Source: Chromera velia
Taxonomy: Eukaryota > Sar > Chromeraceae
Assembly: GCA_018398765.1 (NCBI GenBank)
Contig: JAHBMJ010002224.1
Location: 1-21,194, forward strand
Direction of reading: 5' to 3'
DNA length: 21,194 bases
Each line of letters starts with the position of its first letter. Within the stretch, counting starts at the first letter, position 1. The notes under the pieces are model-generated. The model saw only the letters and a program-made list of their open reading frames with translations, did no database searches and had not been told where the DNA came from. Positions 9,526 to 19,450 of this stretch are shown one piece after another. Both the position numbers and the translations under genes were made by a program.

Positions 9526-10149
9526 CTAATCTATATCATGATCTGCAGCCGGTTTTTTGGCCTCCTCCTTTGTTTCCAGCACACAGGCGATGCCAGAGGA
9601 CTCCATTGCATCTTGGATCTCGTCAAAACAGTGCTTCAAGCCTAGCTTCAAGCGGTAAGCAATGAGAAGCTAATGGGGACGGTGCGGAGGTCCCGTCAGT
9701 TCAGAAAGGGTAGGGTCAGTCATCGTAGAGCAAATTGCCGGAAGGACGTACTTTGTTGTCACCTTAGTGAGTATTTAGAGCTTTCCCGTGATGGCCATAA
9801 TGATTGTATCGTAGGAGAAGCCCAAGTGTTTAATGATTATCATCATGGTCATGCCAAAAGCAACAGTTGAGGGGCCCGTGGGAAGCTCTGTGAAACTGAC
9901 AGCCCAGATTTCTAGTAGGTCAAGACCCCTGGTGACTCGTTTGGGAGGGGCATACATCGGGAGCTTGCGCACGCGCTCCAGACGCTGCTCAAGCGTTTAA
10001 GATGAAATTTCTGCCTCCAGTTTTTCCAAGAAAACCTTGGTCTCTTTCTGACGCTTCGCCTCCTGCTCTTCTGGTGTAAGAGGCAGCATTTCCTCCTCCA
10101 TCCGTCTAATGTTGGCCTTCTGGCGTTCCAGGCGCTCCCGGAGGGCCAT
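9526..10149 (-). pseudogene. Decayed coding region with two in-frame stops
   Basis: Reading down from ATG at 10149, the frame gives a charged, probably coiled segment (MALRERLERQKANIRRMEEE, then LTPEEQEAKRQKE), a TAA at 9999-9997, then TLEQRLERVRKLPMYAPPKR and a hydrophobic stretch (FGMTMMIIIKHLGF, YDTIIMAITGKL), and a second TAA at 9777-9775. A further exon-like stretch (9669-9526) lies after a TTAG acceptor and reads LLIAYRLKLGLKH..., ending ADHDID before TAG. A donor-like AAG/GTGACA lies just past the second stop. Composition is clearly protein-like on both sides of each stop, so this looks like a degenerated gene rather than chance. It could also be the coding part of an old transposon. 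I do not recognise the family. Confidence 0.5.
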
Positions 10150-10457
10150 ACCGTAGGATTAGAAAGTGGGCAGATAAGAAGAAAAGGTACTGGACAGATC
10201 ATACAGGATCGTAGGTGGACCTTCCGACGAACCTGGGTCCTTCTTCTTTCATACTAGCTACCGTCCACATTAAAAATTGATCAGCAGAATTTATTCAATA
10301 CATATTCTCTGCCGACTGTTACAGTATATTAATACAAGTGTTAGACGAAGGGAATTGAATGTACAGTGCCACGGGGAAAAATGCGGATTCAACCATACAC
10401 AACATTTTTTCGTGTTTGAATGGGAAAGCCCAGCTATAACTGAGAACTGAAAGAGAT

Positions 10458-11745
10458 GGATGCAATGGCATGCATGCATCATGCGCAACGCGGAAGGTGG
10501 TTATACAGATGTGCATGGACCAATTAGAAGGGTCTGAAATTTTTGAGCCGGTTAAGCCGGTCCGCGCGATTCCGGTGGCGCCCAGGGCCCAGAAAGGCAC
10601 CAAATTGGTCTTCAGAGGCCGCTGAGTGCGTTGGTACAAGAATTTGGGCCAAAACTTTCCGGGATCACGATCAAAATCCCGAAATTATGCTCAGAATGCT
10701 CAAAAAGCATACCAAGACACAGAGAAGGATCATTTCGTCGTCTCATCCCTTCCTGTCTACTTTGTTGTGTAGAGCAGTACCGATGGTCAAACTGGTACAA
10801 TTCTGCTCCCCTAGTACTAGACAGCTTGCCTCTGTATCGGGGTGAAGTCTTGTGGTGCAGTTGATCTGCTTTGGCGTGTCTGGTAGCTCCAGTCTAGACC
10901 AGTCAGGAAAGTACCTCCCAGGCCTCCAAAGCAACTGTTACATTCCTTCTTTCTACCAGGAGGCCGCAGAATCGATCCCCAGCAATTTTATCCAATGCCT
11001 TGTCTCTGTTCTCATCCTCCCAGGCCAGCGGGATAGGTTCCTAGTGAGTCTGCTGGTTGTGGGAAGGTGAGATTGTTTTGTCTTCCTGTTATGGAGAATT
11101 GGTGTCTCAGGGGTATTAATCGACCTCCAGCTCCCCCGATAAGTGGTTCTGTCCTGCTCTTTCTCTCCAGACAGGAGCATATGAGTGTTAGGCAGTACCT
11201 TTGTGCGATGGCTGCAGGTTTGAAGTACTCAAGAATAAGAAAGCCCTTCCGGCAATTTGACATAGGGCGCTATCTGGAGTGTATCTTTCTGTTCATGAGC
11301 AGACTTGTTAGTTGAAGTCCACAGTGCATCAACCATTCCTTATCCCCTGTTAGAACTAACTTACCTGGAGTAGATGGAGCATGTTGGTATACATTTTATC
11401 ATCATTGATGTACCACAGCCCTTTCTGAACTTCTGAGTCCAGGAAGGCCACTTTAGCTTTTTCAGGTGTCAGAGCTCAAATGTCCGTTCTTTGGACTCCC
11501 TATGAGTCTGGGAGTCGTTTTTTCTACATTAAGCAGCTAGAAAGAGTCTAGAGAGGTAAACTAACGTCTCCTAGGGTCGTTGTTTTGAGTCCAGGAGGGA
11601 AAAGGGAACAGAGGGCTGTTCTTTTTCCCCTCGAAATTTTTAAGCCGGTTAAGGTCTGGCGGCGGGTTCTAATTGGTCCATGCACATCTGTATGACCCGC
11701 CGCTGCGTTGCGTGCATGTATCATGCAATCGCATGCACATGCAAG
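10458..11745. mobile_element. TIR element, family A, copy 1
   Basis: A perfect 27-base inverted repeat (10503-10529 versus 11667-11693) lies inside longer, imperfect inverted ends (about 10458-10530 and 11667-11745), both rich in GCATGC and GCGCAACGC/GCGTTGCG words. The enclosed 1.3 kb has no intact long ORF. The part at about 11175-11625 is repeated in inverted orientation at about 20735-21194. This fits a non-autonomous or decayed cut-and-paste DNA transposon. I could not identify a target-site duplication or a transposase domain, so the superfamily is open. Confidence 0.6.
11660..11702. repeat. GC hairpin inside the right TIR of family A
   Basis: CGGCGGGT (11660-11667) and ACCCGCCG (11695-11702) form a perfect 8-bp stem that brackets the 27-base inverted-repeat core. 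A similar GC stem occurs at the matching end of the second copy (20645-20698), although the loop sequence differs. Confidence 0.6.
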
Positions 11746-12550
11746 AGCCCTTCCGAGCTACTATCGAGCTACTCCACAATAAAAGTTTGTGAATGTCATA
11801 CTATGCATCTGACGTACTCTGTGCGAATAACCCGGAAAGCAAAATTAACTTGAGACTCAGAATTAACTGGAGTTGGAAGTGCTCAAGTTTTATTAAGTGG
11901 TTTCAACGATATTTCCGGGGTAATGATGAAATTACATGTGTCATGCAGTTTTTCAATCGGAGATTCAGCACGTACGTCGACATCCAAGGCCTCCCACCTC
12001 AACTCTTTGTAAGTGCCCCTCAGCTACGCTTTCCGGGCCACATGCATGCAGCAAAATCTGCATGATCATCTGATGCAAGCAAGCTTGCGAACGGCCCCGG
12101 AAAGCAAGAAAAATGAGAACTTCACGATTGATGCACGCCGGCTAGCCGACCGGGCCGACCCCCCCCCCCGCGGGAAAAGCCGCAGAACCCCCCCTCCCCC
12201 AGGAAAAAAGCCCGCGGGATGCAGCCTGTCGCTTTCCGGGGCCACTGACGCACGCATGCATGGCGACGCGGGTTCATGCACCCTTTTCTACCCCTGGACC
12301 ATTTGGGGCGGGATCTTTCCGGGGCCTTTTTTTGGCGAAAGACATGCACTGCGTGCTGTTTTGTAAGTGCCCCCCGCTTCGCTTTCCGGGGCCAAACAGC
12401 AGCCGTACTCAGTGACGGCCCGGGGCTTCAATCATCACGTTCAATGTGCAAATTGCCTGCCCTGCTGCGCTCTGCCTTCTTCGTGTAGACACACTGTGTT
12501 GCTGCGTTCCGGCGACTCGTGCAGTTTTTCCTTTTGCGAACACGAGCACG
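11746..12550. promoter_or_regulatory. Upstream region of the MYND gene with repeated CTTTCCGGGGCC motif
   Basis: GCTTTCCGGGGCC or its reverse complement appears at 12028-12039 (one base shorter), 12093-12105 (reverse), 12231-12243, 12315-12326 and 12381-12393, with partial forms at 11831-11840 and 11911-11920. The flanks of two copies are also repeated: TTTGTAAGTGCCCC precedes the motif at about 12007 and 12360. The 12028 and 12093 copies form an inverted pair. A GTAAGT donor at 12363 and a CGTGCAG acceptor ending at 12524 could define a 5' UTR intron. No coding sequence is supported. It may be a proximal promoter or a mobile-element remnant. Confidence 0.4.
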
Positions 12551-15340
12551 ATGGCAGGAGACCACGTCGATCCTCCGCTTCCCTTGGCGGTTTCAAGTGC
12601 CTCCAAAGCTGAGAAGGCGGCAGGAGGAATCATGGACCACTTTCCCATGTTGAAGCATATTACAGATGACGTAGAAAGGTTTGAAAGTAGAGGCAGTGAT
12701 TGGTGGGTTTATGATTGGAGCCCCGCGGATATGGTTGTTTCGTTCATCCACCGTCTCCCTTATCCAGAGAAGGAGACGCAAGAAACTTGGAAGTCCGTGG
12801 ACAATGCTCTCGCCCTCTGCAAAGGGAGAGCAGACGCACTCATCCCCCCCATTCTGTTCACCTCGCCTCCACCGCTTTCGGTTTTCAGGCCGTACATCGT
12901 CGCCTTTGTGCTCGGTGCCACGCTGAGCAGAAATTTGATCGCAGGCTCCATGGAGACGGGAGAGGGGGAGATGGGGGGAGAAGAGAATGAGCCAAAAAGG
13001 GGGGGGGAATCTCCTTTTGAGAGTCAAACGATCAGTGGTGGGGAGGGGATTGCGGGTGAAAATTTTGGTTTCGTTCCGTGCAGGGAAAACGGAGTGGCTG
13101 GGGGTGGGAGGGGTGGGGTTTGTCGTACTCGACAAGGCGCAGACGGATGCAGCGGCAAGTCGCCGAATGAGTCTGAAAGACAAAACACGCTTCCTCTCCT
13201 GCGTCTCCTTGCCCGTCTAGTGTCCAAGGCCGCCTTCTTTTTCACTGCCCCCCTCCTCCAGTGTTGTCACAACCCCCACTGCGGGTCGGAGGGACACCGC
13301 ATCCACTGCGTGCACGATCTGACAGCAACCCCCCTCCTCCTGCAGAGTGCGCTTGCGCTCTTTCGACTTGCCGAATCGGCCCCTGAATGGAAGGAGGACA
13401 CTGAGACGGGATCATGGTTGGGGTGTGTTTGGGAACTTCAATTGACAGGCATGATGGTTGTGCGCCTGCTGAGCGCATGGAGTTCCGCCGTCCTCCATCA
13501 GTTTTTGAAGAGGCCGTCGTTTCTAAGAACCCTCAGGGCAGCGTGCGAGAAGGGACCCATGACGAAGGAGCTCTCGTGGCTCAACGTGTACCCTCGAGAG
13601 GCAGTCGCCCTTCTCAGCACAGTCTTACGCACCCAGCCCCCCACTTTGGGTGTGAGGTCCATGATGGGGGTCCGCCTGGCTGAGAAGCTAGGTCTGTTGG
13701 ACGGGGGACACGAGCGTGCCGTTCAGATGGCTGCCGCGCTTCTCCGAGGCGCGCTTGCCGAAATATACCTCCAGAGACCTCATTCGAGGTCCCAGGGTCA
13801 CAGCAACAGAATTCTTCTCATCAACCTGACGGAAAGGCTGAAAGACATCGCCGCAGTCTTTCGCCACCCAGCCCCTGTAGAGGGTGAGGGGGAAGGCGAG
13901 ACTACTGCGGTGGTTAACCTCGCGATTGCTGAGGCTGTTTTCAGTGATGAACTCGGGGATATGCATTTTGAGGGGATCAGGCTGGGAGGGTCCTGGCAAG
14001 ACATGATGTGCACTTACATCCTCGATTTTCTTATTGCATGTAAGTGCGATGAGGAGATCAGGTGGTCCATTTCGGACTGGGAGGGAATCGCGATAGGGAA
14101 CGAACCACCGACCTGCAATATGGTGATCGGATTTTATCAATGGTCAGTCAATGTATGCGGAAAGTGCGAACGGCTGGTTGGTGTTGGTCGGGTTCTGATT
14201 GACCGCTTTCTCCCTCTCCCCCCGATTTGTCTGCTCTGGTAATGGGTGGAGGATAGGATTGATGCTCCGGGTTGTAAATCTGTGTTCGCGCTCTCACATT
14301 GGACCGTGCTCGATGCATGCTCCTCCTGATGCTCTCCTCCAATGTCAGTACGTTCGTTCTGCCGCACTTCTTCTCGGGCTTCAAACCCATTCGTAGGTGG
14401 CTGACTGTCGTGTGAGCATTGTCCACTACGCCTTGCTTCACCACGTCACTGTTTCTGTCGTAAATAGAGGCAGCAGGCCACACGAGTATCCGAATTCATC
14501 AGATTTTCATGAGCACTATTAGCTGGGCATTCATTTTTCTTGGTTTGACTATCTTGTATGCCGTCTATCACTTTGATGCGTGCCTGAATTATTTATGTAC
14601 ATGCATTTGCAGCCTGGCCATGGTCTTGATGAATGGCGCGGCTCTCGAACACCTCACTGCTCACCCTCAGAAGCTGGACGAGCTCATCGACCGGCTGCAC
14701 GGGATGAGCGACGCGTCAACAGATGAAATCCGGCAGGTAAGCATGACAGAAGAGAATAAACAAGAATGGGCGAAAGGGGGGGGAGAAGTGCAATGTACAC
14801 AAATGCAGGGAGTGACGGGTGTTCGTACTGTAAGCTGCCAGGTTGCAAGGTGCGTGAAAGAAACAAAATTGTAGGATCCCTCCGCAGAAGCAAGATCATG
14901 AATGATTCGCCCAATGATTGCCTTCTGCACTTGCCCCCCAAGCTTGGAAGAGAAACAGAAGAGATTCTCTTTTCATTCTGGCCCTTTTAATATGATTGGG
15001 AAGTACTCGGCTTTCAGGATCTGCGTAGCGTAAGCATCTTCTTTTTGTTGTTATGAATCACACCTCTTTGGGACTTTTCTTCTTCCCACCTCCTCCACTC
15101 GGCCTTTTCTGCTTCCTTCTCGTTCTCCAAACATGCATGAATGAGTGACTTCTGTCTCCCATCCCTACAGCCCGCCCATTTTTAATCCTTCCCTTCCTTG
15201 TGCCTACTTTCCCAGATGTCTAGTACCCTTCCCACCTTTTCTCGTACCCTCTCTCTCTAGGTGTCGGTCTCGATCGTGCTGATGTGTTTCTTTCTTTCTT
15301 TCTTTCTGTCTGTCTGTCTGTCTTTCTTTCTTTCTGTCTG

Positions 15341-15372
<32 letters not shown>

Positions 15373-15410
15373 TTCTTTTCTTTTCTTTTCTTTTCTTTCT
15401 TTCTTTCTTT

Positions 15411-15442
<32 letters not shown>

Positions 15443-15483
15443 TCCTGCTTTCTTTCCTGCTTTTTTTCTTTCTTTGTTTCTTT

Positions 15484-15515
<32 letters not shown>

Positions 15516-16586
15516 GCTTGCTTGCTTGCTTGCTTGCTGCCTTTCTTCATTTGCCTGTCGATGTGCTTGCAGAATTTTCCCGAGGACATTCCAGAAGAGT
15601 TGGCGGACGTTTTTGACGACTCTTACATCCATCCTCGATGTGAATCTTTCATCGATCTTCTCAAATTCATCAAACAAGAGAGACAGACACTTCACAAGAC
15701 AGAGAACCAACAGAAAAGGCGCGGGGGGAAGATCACAGGGACAAAAAAAGGGGGAAAGAAACAAAAAAAATCTCAACGCGGCCAGGCTCAGGGGGGTGAC
15801 ACTCCTTCTTTCTCTTGTCTGAAACCCCATTCCGTAGAGCGGATTCGCTCAAAAACGCGGGAGGAGATCATGAGAGCAAATATTGTGAGATTTTTGGACC
15901 GCACCCCTATTCGAGAAGAAGCAGAGGAACCAACCCCCCCCTCCGCCTCCTCCGAGTTGACTCCCGTACCCTCACTGGGCCCCGGGGCTCCGGACCCGGG
16001 GGCCGATCAGTGGCGGGACATGCGTCCCCCCCCCTGTTCGGGCTGTCACCAGTTCATCAAGGCGGTTACTGTGCCCTCAACGGAAGGTGCCAGAGAGATG
16101 GAGAGTGCAGAGACGGTCCGAACAGCGCAGCAGTCTGAAGAGGGACTGAGCAGTGAAAGGGCATCTTGCTCAGGTCAGCAGCAAAAAGGGTGCAAGAAAA
16201 ACAGGTGTGGGGGGTGTGGTTTTGCGTACTTCTGCAACAAGGACTGTCGCGACGTGGCGTGGAAGGAGGGGGGGCACAAGGAGAAGTGCCGCCTGATGGC
16301 TCTCCAGAGGGATGAAGACGGTTCGGGCAACCCGTTTGATTCCTTCAGAGCGATGGTCACGGCATCTTGCAAGATCACCGGATGGGCTCCCGAGGGGGAC
16401 GCTCTGACTACCGCGTTGGAGGAATTGAAGCAGGTACTCTTGCAGGGAAAAGGGGAGGGGTGGGAGGAAAGGGAGCAACGACGCCTTGCATCCTTCGCTG
16501 ATCTGCGGTTAACGACAGCATCCGATGAAAGTCAGGCTGCCGACGGTGTGGAGGAAGGGGATGCGCTCAGACCAAGCCAGCAGTGA
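12551..16586 (+). CDS. MYND zinc-finger protein (at least 3 exons)
   Basis: Main exons: 12551-14142, 14613-14736 and 15573-16586, joined in phase by GTCAGT and GTAAGC donors and TTTGCAG and CTTGCAG acceptors; TGA at 16584-16586. The simplest reading is 909 aa. A MYND finger lies near residues 727-811: C727-x2-C730, then C784-x2-C787, C793-x3-C797, H807, C811 (motif FAYFCNKDC, then W). MYND domains usually bind short proline-containing peptides in nuclear or cytoplasmic regulators. Residues 238-253 add a Cys/His cluster (CCHNPHCGSEGHRIHC). Residues 610-720 are Lys-rich then Pro-rich and probably disordered. No SET domain signature is visible. Up to three small in-phase introns may be embedded in these exons (12915-13083 with 13215-13261, and 16087-16173), shortening the product. 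ATG 12551 has G at +4; an in-frame ATG at 12446 is an alternative. Confidence 0.8.
15287..15540. repeat. (CTTT)n/(CTGT)n/(CTTG)n block in the second intron of the MYND gene
   Basis: About 250 bases of pyrimidine-rich tetranucleotide repeat on the coding strand, ending about 30 bases before the acceptor at 15572. It gives rise to Ser/Phe/Leu ORFs that run into the true exon in frame; those upstream residues are not coding. Confidence 0.9.
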
Positions 16587-17477
16587 GCCAGTGACTCTCA
16601 AGCATTTCTTTTTCGGTTTTTACTATGATAAGTAACAACATACGAGACATCACTGGCATTTAATTTACTACGGTAGTGTCTAGGATAAAAAGTCTTAGCC
16701 TAGTAACACAGTTTGGTCTTTTTTGACGTACAAACTACAGGGTATCCAATTAGGTTTTAACGTAACCTAACCTAATCTTGAAGTCAAAAAAACCTAGGTT
16801 AGGTTATTAATCTAGGTTACCAACCTAAGTTGCAACGATGCGATTCTTACAAGTATGAAACTAGGTATGAAATATGATAATGTTAAGTGATATCACAGTT
16901 TTATGTATATTTTTACAGCGTTATACAGCGTTAGTCACAGTATATTAAGTTGGGATATGTAAAACACTTTTTAAATTAAAGATAAATGTTTTAAAGTGTG
17001 TTTACTAGTATTTTATGCTGTTTTTGACTGAAACATGATGAATGAATGGAATGATATTCAAAAGCTTGATTTAACATGAGTTATATAACATTCAAAAAGT
17101 TGATTTTTACTAGTGTGAAAGTCAGTTTTTGAATGAAAAGTAATGAAAAGCATCATTTTTACAGGTATATATATAAACTTAATTTTTTAGTCTGTGCTGT
17201 CCATAATCCTTTGAGTAGGTTTTTAACCTAAACCTAACCTAAAATCTGAACTAACCTTAACCTAAGCCTCCTAACCTAACCTAACCTATTCTAACCTAAC
17301 CTAATTGAAAACCCTAGCTGACAAACTACGGGCTGAGACACTAAAATCTTACTAGAAAAGTTTTACTATTTACTAGCGGTAAGTGGTAAGTGATAAGTGA
17401 TTTAGTGGTGCCCTAAAGCACTATCGCCATTTTGTCTTATACTCAAAGCCTTGTTAGTGGCTTAGGATCTGGCATCG
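16587..17477. other. AT-rich intergenic region with degenerate AACCT repeats
   Basis: No gene. The region is markedly AT-richer than the genes. AACCT-type words cluster at 16750-16832 in both orientations (for example AACCTAACCTAA and AACCTAGGTTAGGTT) and at 17228-17308 mostly in one orientation. This looks like a decayed simple repeat resembling TTAGG-type telomeric sequence. Confidence 0.6.
17228..17308. repeat. Degenerate (AACCT)n tract
   Basis: A run of AACCTAA-type units with scattered substitutions, in one orientation. A second, mixed-orientation cluster lies at 16750-16832. The unit matches TTAGG on the other strand. It may be an interstitial telomere-like relic or just a simple repeat. 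Confidence 0.65.
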
Positions 17478-17538
17478 CTAGATCTACCTCCCTGAACCTA
17501 ATGTCCACTTAAATGGTGGGGCCGCATTTTTAGATAGG

Positions 17539-17690
17539 CTTGAACGCCCACGCTGCAGGCGTGGGCGATGTCTTGAAAGGCAGTGCCGCAGGCATGGGCG
17601 GTATCTTGAAAGGCAGCGCCGCAGGCGCGGGCAGTGTCTTGACCGGCCGCGCCGCAGGCGCGGGCGATGTCTTGAAAGGCAGCATGCAGC
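17539..17690. repeat. 33-bp tandem repeats with internal palindromes
   Basis: Four exact-length 33-bp units (17539-17571, 17572-17604, 17605-17637, 17638-17670) plus a partial fifth. The consensus begins CTTGAAAGGCAG and contains a near-palindrome of the GCGCCGCAGGCGC type. A single related unit sits near the right end at 19366-19397. The array ends against a perfect 16-base palindrome GCATGCAGCTGCATGC (17682-17697). Because 33 is divisible by 3, the array also reads as an 11-aa repeat (DVLKGSAAGAG-like), though no ATG opens that frame. Confidence 0.8.
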
Positions 17691-17934
17691 TGCATGCTAA
17701 AGAATCGCAGCTGCATGCATGTCCACTCGTCTCCCGAAGTGCAAGTGTATCTAAACCCTGAAGAAAAAAAAATTGACGAGATTGACGGACTTTCAGACTT
17801 TTCATTCAATTACCTTACCTCTCAGAGTATCCAACATGACCCAACAGAAGAAGGATTCACAGCATCAGAAGGATTGCCTACAAAGTGTTGGTGGTTGATC
17901 TTGCTTTGCTGGAGTCCAAGAGAAACTGAGACTT

Positions 17935-18475
17935 GCAGAAGGCTTTCTGGCAGGAAACTCCTCGTGCGACACCCGGACCCCCAACTCCACCCTCGGGGTT
18001 ACTCCTTCAACATGTCAAAGGAAGACCCCGCCTTCTTGCAGAGCATGTTCAACTAGATATAACAGTTCAAGGCTCTAGAAAGGCCCCTCGGAAAGGCACT
18101 ATTGCCGCGAGGGGCTTTCGGAAGTTTCGACCCGTCTCCTCCACAAACAGACAGCAGCAAGGACGCCTGCGTTTTCGGTCGCAGACAAAGCAAGCTGTGA
18201 TCGAAGACGACAGAGAAGGGAATGGGTTTCAAGTACATGGTGTGTACGAGTTGATGTCAATCGAACTCACAGATGGAAAAAAAGCAGCAGTGCATTGTAT
18301 GTTCGCTTATGTTGAAGAGCTCCGTATCGTACGCCAGGAAGGGTCATCAGCAGGAAGACTGTATCGCAGACAGTCAATCAAAAAATCAGATGTTGAGAAA
18401 GGATACGCTATGATCATACCTCTTGGAAGAGATGGAGACGGGAAGTTCTTCCTCTTGGAAGAGATGGGAAGTTGA
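17935..18475 (+). pseudogene. Element-internal reading frame, unknown
   Basis: The frame opens after an acceptor-like ACTTGCAG (17931-17938) rather than at an ATG, and runs to TGA at 18473-18475. It is basic in the first half (GSRKAPRKGTIAARGF, RFRSQTKQ) and more globular later (GVYELMSIELTDGKKAAVHC, YAMIIPLGRDGDGKFFLLEE). It could be an exon of an element-encoded protein. No family was recognised and no partner exon was established. The next frame (18624-19145) is in a different phase, so an intron or a frameshift would be needed to join them. Confidence 0.4.
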
Positions 18476-18623
18476 GTTTCGGGGAGGGTGCATCGTGAAA
18501 TTCAATCAGGAAGTGGGGGGGGGGGCGTTCAAGCCTGCATCTTTGTTCTTCAATTTTGAACTTCGCTCCCATATGGTCTCATGGGGAGATTAATTTGTAG
18601 TACGTACTCAGCAGTCCAACGCA

Positions 18624-19145
18624 GTGAGGCAGAGAAGGCGAGAGAGACAGAGAGCAATTTCAGTGAATGGCTTGTCTTCACTGAGCAAGCAGGAGGCCAG
18701 AAATGAGCTTCGTGCCCGCTCTCTCGCCCTCACTGAGGGAAGAAATCCTGTTAAGGAAGTAGGAAGGGCAATTGTGTTTGACTTGTACGCAGATGCGAGA
18801 CAGCAGTGGTCTCCCCGCTCAGGAGAGACACTGCAGAGAAATTTTGAATACAAATTTTCGTGAACGGTCTCCGCACCTTCCCCCTTTCTTGTGTCTTCAT
18901 CACAACAAGTTGCCTCTCCGCTTGCAGGCTCTGCCCAAGCTTCTTCGTCTTCGAATTTTCTGGCAGCAGCTGGAGAGGAACAGAGTGAGGCCCAGCAGAG
19001 AGAGGCAGAGAAACAAGAGCAACAAAAGAGGCTTGCTCTTTGTCAAGTGCGTGGTCTCAGAGTGCGAGCTCGCCAAACGCAGGTGCAAGCCCGTGAAATC
19101 TGCAGGTTGAGCAATCTTACTGATTCTGATTCAGAAGATGAATGA
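18624..19145 (+). pseudogene. Element-internal reading frame with one in-frame TGA
   Basis: One frame covers both halves: a basic first half (RQRRRERQRAIS, AIVFDLYADARQQWSP, ending NFEYKFS), a TGA at 18861-18863, then a Ser/Ala- and Gln/Glu-rich half (AEKQEQQKRL, probably coiled) ending in the acidic tail TDSDSEDE and TGA at 19143-19145. The GTGAACGG overlapping the stop could be a splice donor, but joining it to the CTTGCAG acceptor near 18928 does not keep the downstream frame. A nonsense mutation is therefore the simpler reading. Family unknown. Confidence 0.4.
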
Positions 19146-19450
19146 ATAGAGATGTTATATATGACCATATACTGGCACCGAGCTATGTATAATGTAATCT
19201 AGGATGTAATATTGATATTGTATGATTATATATAATGAAATGTACAAAACCTAAGCATGAATAGTATTTTAAAGGCAATATATCAATTTATTTATACGTT
19301 ATTATTTTTTAATTTTTTTTTTATATTCTTTGAATGAGATTTGCTAGGCCGCAAATTTGGATAAACTTGATTGGCCGCGCCGCAGGCGCGGACGATCTTG
19401 ATATTTTTTTTTCAAGTGGACATTAGGTTCAGAAAGGTAGCTAGATCTAG

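Larger units (their letters stand above)
17478..19450. mobile_element. TIR element, family B (about 2.0 kb)
   Basis: The ends are inverted repeats: left about 17478-17513, right about 19412-19450, sharing a perfect 19-base core CTGAACCTAATGTCCACTT (17492-17510; reverse complement at 19414-19432) and the outer word CTAGATCT. Just inside each end is a direct-orientation motif (GCCGCATTTTTAGATAGG at 17521, GCCGCAAATTTGGATAA at 19348) and a palindromic CCGCAGGCGCGG unit. The interior holds broken reading frames. This is the structure of a DNA transposon with subterminal repeats. No DDE transposase motif or target-site duplication was recognised. Confidence 0.6.

Noticed and set aside
15261-15572. 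N-terminal extension of the final MYND exon (Ser/Phe/Leu-rich)
   Set aside because: It is intronic CTTT/CTGT repeat in frame with the exon by chance; a clear CTTGCAG acceptor ends at 15572.
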